Positions 41,301-53,300 of a stretch of DNA of 64,000 nucleotides are shown piece by piece. The stretch covers positions 601,673-665,672 of the forward strand of contig CAXIPT010000011.1 in the NCBI GenBank assembly GCA_964030475.1, given 5' to 3'. The position numbers and the translations under genes are program-made. Under the pieces are notes generated by a model. That model saw nothing but the letters and a program-made list of their open reading frames with translations. It made no database searches and was not told where the DNA came from. The stretch's first letter is position 1. The number at the start of each line of letters is the position of its first letter. The stretch comes from Tethya wilhelma. Its lineage: Eukaryota > Porifera > Demospongiae > Tethyida > Tethyidae.

Positions 41301-44300
41301 GCCATCAATAGTCAACTTTGAGTACAATCTCTTCAACAATTCTATCACACTGTACTTTAATGAGCCTGTAAATGTGACGACCTTCGATGTCTTGAATATC
41401 ACCCTGCTCAGCGCTCCTGAGAACGAAACGTCCAACTACACTCTAACTGGTGGAGATCTCTCTCAAGATTCACCAGATACGATAACTATAACACGAAACA
41501 ATGCAGATGAACTTGGGCTAGATTTGCTGACTGATCTTTGCACCAGACAGCGCAATTGTTACATCTCAGTGCTGCCTGGTCTTGTAGCTGACAATGCTGG
41601 CAATGAATTTGATGAGGAGAGAGTAATTCAAGCTGGCATCTTTATCATTGATTCGGTTAGACCACAACTGATCCGATTTGATTCCTTGAATCTTAACACG
41701 GGTGTATTGAGACTAACACTAACAGAATCTATTAACCCAGCTACTGTGAGATTTGACCAACTGACTCTACAGAATCATTTCATCCAAGCAAGTGTTACTT
41801 CATCAATTACATTTACCGGAGGATCAGCAAGTGTGATAGGAAATGTGGTTGATTTGCAACTAACCACAAGTGATCTAAACGACATCAAGACCAATTCAGC
41901 ACTCTGTTCCACCCCTCTTGTATGCTGGATCACATTCACTGAAGACTTTGCAGAAGATACCACCACAAATCCTATCATCCCTCTAACTTCAGCAGACCTG
42001 GCTCAATTCAATAGCAACTACCAGCCACTAAACATCATTCCTGACACAACACCACCCATGTTTGTGGGATTTGATGTTGACTTCAACACCAATAGTCTTG
42101 TTCTGGAGTTCAACGAGGCAATATCTCCAACCAGCTTCAATCCAAATGCCCTTACCTTTGTCTCTGATGAAAACAGCACCTATTCCTACACGCTACAAAT
42201 TGTTGATTATTCTCTTGCAGATACAACAGTCACATCTTTCCTGAGACTGACTCTGACAAGCTCTGCCATCAATCAAATCAGAGGTGCTTGTCTCGACTCA
42301 ACGACTGACTATGAATCATGCATTGGTGTCAATGGTACATCTACGTTCATCGTACTAGCAGAAGGTGTGGTCCAAGATATTCCCTTGTCTTTGGATTCCG
42401 AGCAAATTGTCGAACCAGCTCAAGTTAGGAACTTTGTCGAAGATAACACCAACCCTATACCTGTGACTTTTGTCGAACTAAACCTGAATGCTTTCACAAT
42501 GACTGTCCAGTTTAGTGAACCTGTTCAACTGCCTGTCAATCTGAGCTACTTCTCTCTTCAATCCAGCATGGATGGAGGCGAGAATATTACTCTTCTTCCT
42601 GGGTCATCAAGATATGGAGCTTCTCCAGATCGTACTCAAGTGATTTTTGATCTCGATCCAGAGGATATCCGAACCATCAGACTAAGCAGCACACTTGCAA
42701 CTAGTGAAACTGATAGCTACTTGTCAGTTTTGGATGGAGCTGCTTTTGATCTGACAGGTCTACCTTCGTTGGAGATCAACAGCTCAGTTGCTCTTCCGCT
42801 GCAAAATTTTGTAGAAGATTCCGAGCAGCCAGCTCTGCTTGCTTTCACACTCGATCTCAATCTGGGTCAATTGAATCTCACTTTCAATGATGTAGTCAAT
42901 GTTAACAGACTTAGACCTCAAGGAAGAGTCACGCTGCTCAGCAACCTGACATCACAAGCTGACGACTCAACGTACACTCTTACAGGTGGAACTTCTCCCA
43001 GCGAAAGTGGTTACACTATCACTCTGCAACTCTCAGCCAATGATCTTAATGCAATCAAAGCTCGTCCCAATTTGGCTGTTAACGGAACTGATACTTATAT
43101 CCTGATTTCTCCTGAGTTGATCACTGATATTGCTAACTTGCCTGTGATTGCTATTGATGAAACTAATGCTCTCAATGTTACTGAAGTGATACCAGATGAT
43201 ACACCGCCAGAAGTGATTGACTTCAGCATTGATCTTAATGCAGGTGAACTGATTATCGTGTTCTCCGAAGTCATTGATGTGACCACAATCAATTTGACTC
43301 AAATCACTCTTCAGAGTGATTTAATCGACAATGAAACTAACGCAACAACATTCACACTGACTGGTGGTACTACCATACCAACAACCACTGCTGTGTCACT
43401 CAGAATCTTGCTAACACCAGATGACCTAAACGAAATCAAGAGACTTGACGACCTAGCTACTTGCATTGCCAACAACAACAGCTATCTCTCCGTAATTTAT
43501 GGCTTTGTGTCTGACACAAACGAGAATTTTGTGCTAGAAATTCCAGAAGATGATCCTCTTCCAGCTTCTGAATTCAGAGAAGATATGATCCCACCTGAAG
43601 TTGACGCATTTGATCTTGATATGGATACAGGATTCTTGACGCTCTACTTCTCTGAAACTGTTAACTCTACCACCCTTGATGTCACAAGCTTTGGCTTCCA
43701 GAACAATGAGTTTGTCCTGCCTATCGGTGACCCTGTCTACTATCTGACTGAAGGAGTAGTCTCTACTTTCACATCAGACCTGGAAGGTGACCATATTCTC
43801 CTTGTGGAAATCAGCACAGACGATTTGAATGCCATCAAACAACGTCTGTCCATTGCCACCAGCCCGATGGATACATACCTAGTTGTGACTGAAGGAGGGG
43901 TGTTGGATGCGTGCGGAAATCGACTAGAATCGATCGATAATGGAGCAGCTTGGCGTGTGAGGAACTACACAGAGGATATGACCGACCCTGAAGTCACGGG
44001 ATTCAGTCTTGACCTCTCCAACAACACCCTCACTTTGACGTTCTCCGAAACTGTTCTTTCCACTTCTCTCAATGTCACTGGGATCACTCTACAGAATAAC
44101 GAAACCAATGACGTCAACTACACCCTTCAGAGCAGCACCACTCAGTCCATCAATGCCCCTCAGCTTGTGATTGACTTCAGTACAGAAGACATCAATGCAA
44201 TAAAGTCACTCACTGATTTGGCTAGTAGCAATAACACAGTTTGTCTTTCACTTACTAGCTTTGCATTCACAGATACAACTGGACTTAGTCTTTCTCCAAT

Positions 44301-47300
44301 AAACTCCTCTGAATGTCTGGAAATTGACAACTTCACGCCAGATATAGTACCACCTGTTTTAGAGAGTTTTGGCCTGAACTACAACACAGATGAACTTACG
44401 CTCACTTTCAATGAACCAGTCCAGCCAAGCAGCTTGAACATCACGCAGTTTACCATCCTACAGAGCAATGGTTCTAGCAACTACATCCAACTCGCTGATG
44501 GTTCATCCCTGAGTGATCCAGGCACTGTGATATCTGTTCTTGTAAGTGCAACTGACCTTAATCGCATCAAAGAAAATCTTCAGCTAGCTCGAAATCCTGA
44601 AACGACTTGGCTAAGCATCACATCAGCAGCAATCCAGGATACCTCAGGAATTGCTGTTGTAGCCATTGATCCATCCACTGCTCTCCAAGTGACAGACTTT
44701 GATCCAGATGTTACCCCACCAAGGGTGATGGCGTTCGACTTGATCATGATCAATGGCCGACTGCCTCTCATACTCACTCTCCACTTCACAGAATCCATCA
44801 ATATTGACACCCTGGATATTTTCAACATCACACTTCAGAGTGCACAGGAAATTGGACCCGACGTCCAAACATACACGCTCACAAACGGGTCTTACGAGTT
44901 TGAAAACTCGTCATCCGTGTCCATCAACACCACAGAGACTGATTTCTCTGGAATCCGACTCTTTCCTCCGCTGATTGAGTCTGTGAATACGTCATATCTT
45001 ACTATTCCTGATGGCAGCTTTGCAGATATTGAAGGTAATATTGGCATTGGCATTAACAACACTAACGCTCTGCGGGTTTCTGAGCGAGATCTTGATCTCA
45101 CAGCTCCAAACTTGATGCGATTTGATCTTGATCTCAATCTCGGAATCATGGTGCTGACGTTCGACCAGATTGTGGATGTTGATACGGTTATGTTTGATCG
45201 CATCACGATTCAAAATGCTGAGAGCTCGAGCACACAAAGATACACCTTAACAACTGGTAACAGCACCATGAGAGACAATGAAGGACCCAACGTAGCAGAG
45301 CTAAGATTCAGTGCTGTAGATTTGAACCAACTCAAAGCCAATTCCCTCTTAGCTGTGAGCAGAGAAACAACTTACATTTCTGCTCTGAGCAACTACATCA
45401 GAGGAAGCACAGGAACACCATCTTCTATTATACCCAACGAACGAGCCATCCGAGTCAGCCAATATACACCAGACTTTAGCCGACCTGAACTTGTGTGCTT
45501 CACAGTGTACATCAACATGGGTATGGTTGTTCTAACATTCTCAGAGTCTGTGAGAGCCTCCACTTTTGAATCTGCCGAGATAACCTTCCAAAATAACGAG
45601 AGTAGCCCAACGACCAGCTATACCATTACCGGTGGTGAAGTAACACAACCAGCCGAAGATATGATACTTCTTGAGCTGTCTGAATTTGACTTGAACTCAC
45701 TCAAAGCTGACATCAATCTCTTGACCTCCAGGAATGATACTTACCTCTCTTCAAGTGCACAACTTGTTGAAGATACAAGTGGAAATTCTGTCCGACCTGT
45801 AAGAAGAACTGATGCTTTACAGGCTTGCGATTATCGTCAAGATGCTGACAGACCTTACCTGATTGATGCTGAGCTCAATCTTAGCACGAATGAACTTGTT
45901 TTGACATTCAACGAAACGGTGAATGCTTCAACTTTTGATCCAACTGCTATCACTATCCAAAATGATGCATTTAATGCAACCGTCAGCTACCCACTTTCTG
46001 CAGAGAATCGAGTGATGGATGGACTAACACCAGTTGTGACTGTCCAACTCTCTATCCAAGATTTGTCATTCATTAAGAGTGAACCAGATCTCTGTAATAT
46101 CAACACTGATAACGTGAATATGTCTGATTGCTTTGTCACAAACTCTCAAGATCTTGTAGTGGACGTCCTTCAAATGCAAGCCATTGAACGAAATGATTCC
46201 TCTTCGCTAGTTGTCCACCCTGTTGTGGGAGACACTCTTGGAGCTGTTCTTGAATCATTCAACTTTGATCTTGAGAATCGTACCATCATGCTGACGTTTG
46301 ACGACACCATGGACGCAGCGTCAGTCAATGCTTCAGCCATCACTTTCCAAAATCACATCAACCTACCGAACGCAATGTTCACACTTACTGGCGGGGAAGT
46401 GATCAATTCTACACAGCCTTACATCATAGCTCTACGACTTCTTGACAGTGATGTCATTAACTTGCTCTCCAATGATATCTGTGTAAGGCAAAGAGATTGC
46501 TATATCTCTGTGGACCAGTTCTTTGCCACTGACCAATTTGGCAACTTCTTGAGAGAGAGAACTGAAGTCTTGCTGGCTGCTGATCTTGAAATCGAAACCT
46601 CTCCACCTATGCTAATGAGTTTCACACTAGACTTTGAAGGGAAGAACATAACTCTTACATTCTCTACTGTAATAGACAGTGCAGTGAGAGGAAGAAACAT
46701 CATTCTGGAATCTCTCGGTCGCAGGTGTAACATACCAACTGAACCTTCGTCTCCACAGTCCGATCAAGTGGACCACAGCTTTGCTGCAAACAAAGAACTG
46801 TGTGATTGTTTGAAGTGTCTTGTGGGTGATCCATGTTTATCAATGGAAGAGGGCACTCATATCAGTACCAGTAATGTGCCTTCAGCTCCAGTCAATAATT
46901 TATGCGATGGCACATACAGGCGTGATACAACATCTCCCATTGTTAAAAGAACTGAGTTAGATGCAGCCAGTGACCTATTTTATGTTATGTTAGACGAACC
47001 TTTTGACGCACAATCTGTTGATGTTTCACAAGTCACGTTCTTCTCCAATTCTTCTGGAATGGTGGAAACTGTTCCGCTCACTGGAGGAGTTGTACTGAAC
47101 ATGACATGCTCTGCAACCATTAGTATCAATCTTACCAACTCTGATCTTAGGCTCCTGAAGCCAAGCCGACCAAATTATGTGACAATCTTGCCTGGTTTTG
47201 TAAACGATACATCTGGTAATGCTCTGAACGAAGCTTTCATCTTACCACTCATAACCATTCCTGATACTGCCCCTCTGAGATTGATATCTTTCAGCATTGA

Positions 47301-50300
47301 TCTTAACGATGGTCAACTCAACTTGACCTTCAGTGATATCATTGATATTTCAACATTTGATATCAGAGCACTGACATTCCAAGATGATGAAACGGCTAAT
47401 GTTACTTACCCTCTTTCGTCTGCCACCAACTTCACAACCTACGATAGCTACACTATCATTGTGTACATGAATCCCCTGGAATTGATTGATTTGAAGACGG
47501 AACCAGGAATCGGAACAAACATCAATGACACGTATTTGAGAATCGCCGCCTTTGCTGTGGATGATTATCGTGAAGAAGACGTCTTAGCCATCACAAACGG
47601 AAGAGCTATCCAAGCTTCGGCTGTGATAGAAGATACTACACCTCCTGAGATCACAGCTTTCGATCTGGACATGAATATTGGCGTGCTATCAATTGTCTTC
47701 TCCGATTCAATGAACTTGGACACTTTCAACACATCTGGTCTTACTCTCCAAGCTGCTGAAAGTACTTCTGATCCTGATATGTACTATACGCTAACTGGTG
47801 GAGAGGTTGTGAGAGATCCGACCGATACCAGCGTCCTGCTTGTCTCAATCACCGAGACAGACTTGAACAACATCAAGAGAAATATCTTCTTGGCTGTTTC
47901 TGACATGACGACACATCTCTCTGCCAGTGGAGACACAGGTGAAGATGCAGCATTCAACCCTCTTGTCCCCATATTGATGTCTAGTGCCGAGCCAGTTAGA
48001 ACGTTCGTCAATGATTCTACTGGGCCATTCCTCAGAAACTTCAACCTTGATCTAAACACAGGTGTACTAAGACTCTTCTTCAATGAAACTGTGAGACTCA
48101 GCTCGTACAATGCTAGTGGAGTTGCTCTTCAAAATGCTGCCAATGGCTCTCTTGCAAGTGAGAGATATATTCTTACTGGTGGCATGGTGCTTGGTACGAA
48201 CGGTCCTAACGTGTTCATCATGTTGTCTCCATTTGATCTGAACTCTCTGAAATCAGTGTTCAATCTCGCAACAGTGAGATCTGACACGTATCTGACACTT
48301 GATGCTATAGCTTTCACTGATATGAGTCTTAACGAAATCATGGTCATTGACACATTTGATGCAAGATTGGTTGATTTTGTGACACAAGATGATACTGATC
48401 CAGTTCTGCGTGATTTCAGACTCAATCTTAACACGGGCACTCTGACATTCACATTCCCAGAGTTCGTAGATCCTAACACATTTATGCCAATGGAAGGTCA
48501 GATCCAGAACACCATGGACGATAGTGACATTGCCTACACTCTAACAGGCGGTGAAGCTTCAAGCTACCTTGAAGTGCTTACCATTGAACTGTCAAATGAT
48601 GACCTTTACCAACTGCAAAATATGAGTGCTCTTGCTACATCTGAAATGTCAACCTATTTCTCAGCAGAGCCTAACTTTGTTCTTGATGCCTCTGACAATC
48701 CTATGCGACCAGTGTTGAATTCAAGTGCAAGAATCGCGGATTTGGTTACCCTTGACACCGAGGGCCCTGTTCTGATTGGATACTTGCTAGACCTCGATAG
48801 CAACATCTTGGAATTGACTTTTGATGAAGTAGTGAGAGTTGAAAGTCTTGATGTGACTCAGATTATTTTCCAGAGCATGGAATTTGATGACCTTGACAAT
48901 GTCTCTTCTCTGGCACTGAATACCTCTCAGACTGACATTTTTGATCACTACATCCAGATTATTCAACTCAGTGATGCAGATAAGGAGAGACTTGATAACG
49001 AATTCACCTTGGCAACGAATGATAACAACACCTTTATCAATATTACAGCTGGAGGCGTCTTTGACACAAGTGGAAATCCGATCGAAGCTTTCAATACCTC
49101 TCTGTCAGTCACAACATTTGTTGGTGATGGTACAGGTCCAGTCTTACAAGATTTCCTTCTCGATCTAAACACTGGAATTCTTGAGCTATTCTTCTCTGAG
49201 GCTGTAGTTCCTGAAACTTTCAACCTCTTAGCATTCAACATCAGCTCAGCTCGAAGAAATCTACCAATAGAACCGACAATACATGTTCTTGACTCCACTC
49301 CATCACCCACTGGTCTACCAAGGTCTGTCTTCATCATTATACTGAGCATTGATGATCTTAATGCACTAAAATTTGACCCCTTCCTGAGTAACAACAACGA
49401 CACTGAAGTGAGATACTCCTTTGGGTCTTTCCAGGATGTTTACGACAACCCCACGCTGGGCGGATTTGTGTCACACCCACCAGGACCCGATAGAAACCAG
49501 CCTTACATCCTGGCGTTCAATTTGGACATGGATGCTAATGTTCTCACGCTCACCTTCAATGAAACCGTTGACGAAGACTCCATCAACCTTTCTGCTCTGA
49601 CCATACTCAACACCAATGAAAGTAACCCGACTGAATTTGTGCAGCTAACCCAAGCTAGAAACACAGAGCTGGTTGATTTTGCGACCTTGGTCATCTTCTT
49701 GGATTCGTTTGATTCTGACAGGATAAAGGAGCTGCAAGGTCTTGCTGTAGACAATGAAACCACATTTTTGTCTGCAACCAATCGGTTTATCAATGACACT
49801 GCACTACCCGCTCCGAACAACAACTTGGAGATTTCTGGTCTTCCTGTGAGTGACTACATCCCTGATACAACACCACTGCAGTTTGAGAGATTTGATCTAA
49901 ATCTCAGTTCGAACATTTTGACCTTGTTCTTTGATGAACCCGTGGATATTGCCACTTTTAATGTCTCAGAAATCACCCTCCTTGACCAAGATAACACCAG
50001 CATAACTTTCTCGGTTCAAACAGCTAATCTACCATCTTCTAACACCAAGGTGGTCACGATCGGTCTTCGACAAGAAGATATAAACGTTCTTAATCTTCTT
50101 CCCATCTGTCAATCAACATCAGACTGCTTTTTGAACTTTACTGCCACCCTTGCTGTGGACACAGTTGGCAACAGTCTCAATACTAGCATTGATCTGCCAA
50201 TTCCTGTGGATGATTTTGAACCAGATTTTGTCTCACCACAACTGATTCAGTTTGAAACAATAGATCTAAATCAAGGAAGGATAACCATCTTGTTCTCAGA

Positions 50301-53300
50301 AAGTGTCATTGCTAGCACAGTTGAGACCACTTCTTTGAATTTGACTGATTGGTACGATCCAGTCTTTAGAGACACAACACTGCAGATTGATGGTAACGCA
50401 AGAGTGGTGTCAGCTAGCGGGCCTTCTGTGACTATAGAGCTCTCTGTGGATGACTTGAATGAGATCAAACTGAATAGGTCTGAACTCTGTAACACAGAAC
50501 AAGCTTGCTGGATAAGATTTGATTCTAACTTTGTGCGAGATGCGTTTGGCAATCCAGTCGTTGCTATAACTGACAGAAACTTTGATCCGACAGAATTTGT
50601 CCTAAGTGGAATGATAATTCCTGACCTGACACCACCAGAGCTACAAAACTTCACCTTGGATATGAATTCCACCGTCCTCTCTCTGACCTTCAATGAAGTG
50701 GTTGACCCGGACACAATGGATCCCACTGCAGCTGCCATTCAAGATGGTGCCAACAGCACATCATCAGTCCAGCTGGCTTCTAGCTCTAGGACTGGACTTC
50801 TTTCCACAGACCTTGGCACGGTGGTGAGGTTGAACATCAGTGCTCTGGACATCATCCAGCTTCAGCAAAACTTGCTGGTAGCTACAACTATGAACACAAC
50901 ATATCTTGTGTACACACGTAATTTCATTTCAGATGCTTACAATAACCGTGTATCGCCAAGGCTTGATGGAATCAGTGCACTAATGGCACAAGACTTTATT
51001 GAAGACTCCATTCGTCCAAACGTCATTCGCTTTGTCGAGCTTTCTCTACAGTCCAACTCTTTCACAGTGCGCTTCTCAGAACCTGTTCTTGCTAGCTCCT
51101 ACACTCCAAACTTGTTCACGATTCGATCTCAAGCTCAAGATGGCCTCTCTCTCGTTCTCAGTGGAGGCAACCAGTCCCTAGCTGAGGATAGCAGTAGCAC
51201 GCTGATTGTCATGATAGCCAGCTTCGATCTGACAGAGCTGAAGAGAACATTTGGAATTGCCGACGGAGTGAGCACATCTTATCTTGAAGTGGCAGACGGT
51301 GCAGTGACTGATACCGCCGGTAATCCAGTCATTGGTACCACAAATTTGACAGGTTCACCTGCCGCTATTCGAGTAGCCGCCTACGAGCCGGACATGATTC
51401 AACCATCGCTGATATGTTTCTCTCTGGACATGAACATTGGCTTTATGAGACTAACCTTTGATGATGTTATCAATCCAGATACTTTCATGCCAGACAGAAT
51501 CACCATTTTGGAAACTGAAGATTTGGCTACTTCCCTCCCAGAAAACCGATACATCTTCACAAGAGGAGAATCGCCAAGTCCAAATGGCTTCTTCATCAAC
51601 TTCACGATCCTCGAATCTGACTTGAATGCCATCAAAATGCGTGAAAATCTTGCTACAAACCGGTCAGACACGTTTATCAGGGTCTCACCAGAAGTGGTCC
51701 TTGACACTGGTGGACAACCTGCTACCATACGTCAGATTCAGGCTTGTGACTATATCCCGGATGTAACCTCACCATTCCTCGCCAACTGGACCTATGATGC
51801 ACAGACACAGTCTATTTCTCTCCTCTTCTCGGAAGCTGTCAATATCTCTTCGCTCGATCCGACAGGAATAACCATCCTCAATGCAAATAGTTTGGAGTCA
51901 GCCACTCAATCCTACACTATCACTGGTGGAAGGACTTTCCCAAATGAAACTGACGTTGCTTTCCAACTCTTCCTAACTTTCGAAGATTTCAATGCCATCA
52001 ATGAACGTACAGATCTTGCAACGGGTGTTGAAAACAGCTACCTCATTTTAGAACAAGGATCAATTCTTGACATGGCTGACAATGAAGTTGATGCAATTCT
52101 ACCAACAAATCCTCTTCAAGCAATTGATCACGATCCAGATATGACAGATCCAAGATTGGAATGGTTCACGTTTGATCTTAATGAAGGCCTACTTCTTTTG
52201 ACTTTCTCAGAATCTGTAAATACCACCTCATTCAATGCTTCTCTGTTTACAATTGCGAACAGTAATAACCCATCTTCTTCACTGTATGTACAACACCAAC
52301 TTACTGGAGGAGAGGTGTCGGTAAATGATACAGAACTTGGTCAGAGCATAGGTGTAGCTGATCATGACGTGATTGTGAAACTGATCCTAACTGATGATGA
52401 TCTTAATGCGATCAAAGCTGAGAGAACTCTAGCAACAGAGCGAGATAACACCAGACTGTTCTTTGAAGAAGCTGCAGTATTTGATGCAGGAGACAATCCT
52501 ATTCAAGCTGTGTCAGCTAGAATGTCTTACGTGGCTCTTGAATACACCAATGACACAACTGATCCAGAATTGATTGGTTTCATAGTCGACCTCAACAATG
52601 GTGAAATCACTCTCATGTTTGATGAGACTGTTAATGCAGACTCACTCGACTTCACAGGAATCACCATTCTTGATCATAACGTGAATCTAACCATGCAGTA
52701 CACACTTACCAATGGCACAGTGACTTCTGGGGATGGAGTTGATATCACATTCATAATGTCAAGAGCAGACATTGACTACCTCAAAGTTCAACCGGACTTT
52801 TTCACCCGAAGGAGAAATACCTACATTGTTGTCAATTCTACTGCCGTAATGGACAATAGTGGCAATCAAGTGAGTCCTCTTGCTACCATCGAAGCCATCA
52901 GAGCTAGTATGGTCTTCTTTGACCTTACTCCACCAGAATTGGAATTCTCAGAACTCGACTTGAACTCTGGAAATCTGACTCTGTCTTTCACAGAGTCTGT
53001 CCTACTCATGTCTCTCAATACATCAGCACTGACCATCCACAACGGCCAACCTGGTACTGCCAGCTACACACTCACCCCCAGCAGTGAGTCATCTTCTCCC
53101 GATGGGCCAGTGGTTGTAGTAGAACTGTCCATAAGTGACTTGAATGCCATCAAACGCTTCACCGATCTAGCTGTGAGTCCAGCTACAACCTTCATATCTT
53201 TCACCTCTGGACTTATAATGGATACAAGTCAAGTGGAAATCGAGGCAATTGCTCCAGAGAACGCTTCTCTAGTCAGTCGCTACATCTTTGATGAAACACA

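Larger units (their letters stand above)
41290..45840 (+). repeat. Super-repeat SR5, 12-unit block b (U112-U123)
   Basis: Unit starts: 41290 (A2), 41650 (B2), 42043, 42442, 42817, 43195, 43582, 43975, 44341, 44707, 45094, 45472. A2 has C-T-R-Q-R-N-C and B2 has C-S-T-P-L-V-C. The following unit (42043) also has a pair, spaced C-x9-C. The unit at 42442 has F-V-E-L-N-L-N (register 14). The unit at 44707 is the register-20 class (I-M-I-N-G-R-L-P-L-I-L-T-L-H-F). This block is the richest in irregular cysteines, with extra ones in the units at 43195, 43582, 43975 and 45472. Confidence 0.87.
45841..49863 (+). repeat. Super-repeat SR6, 11-unit block a (U124-U134), with altered start
   Basis: Unit starts: 45841 (A1), 46231 (B1), 46594, 46924, 47263, 47632, 48013, 48388, 48754, 49126, 49489. 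The first four units are the most divergent in the window. A1 has its two cysteines 11 residues apart in place of five. B1 keeps C-V-R-Q-R-D-C but lacks the extra strand-A residue. The next two units are described separately. From 47263 the block is normal; that unit is the register-4 marker (R-E-E-D-V-L-A-I-T-N-G-R-A-I). Despite the changes, the block still has 11 units. Confidence 0.85.
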
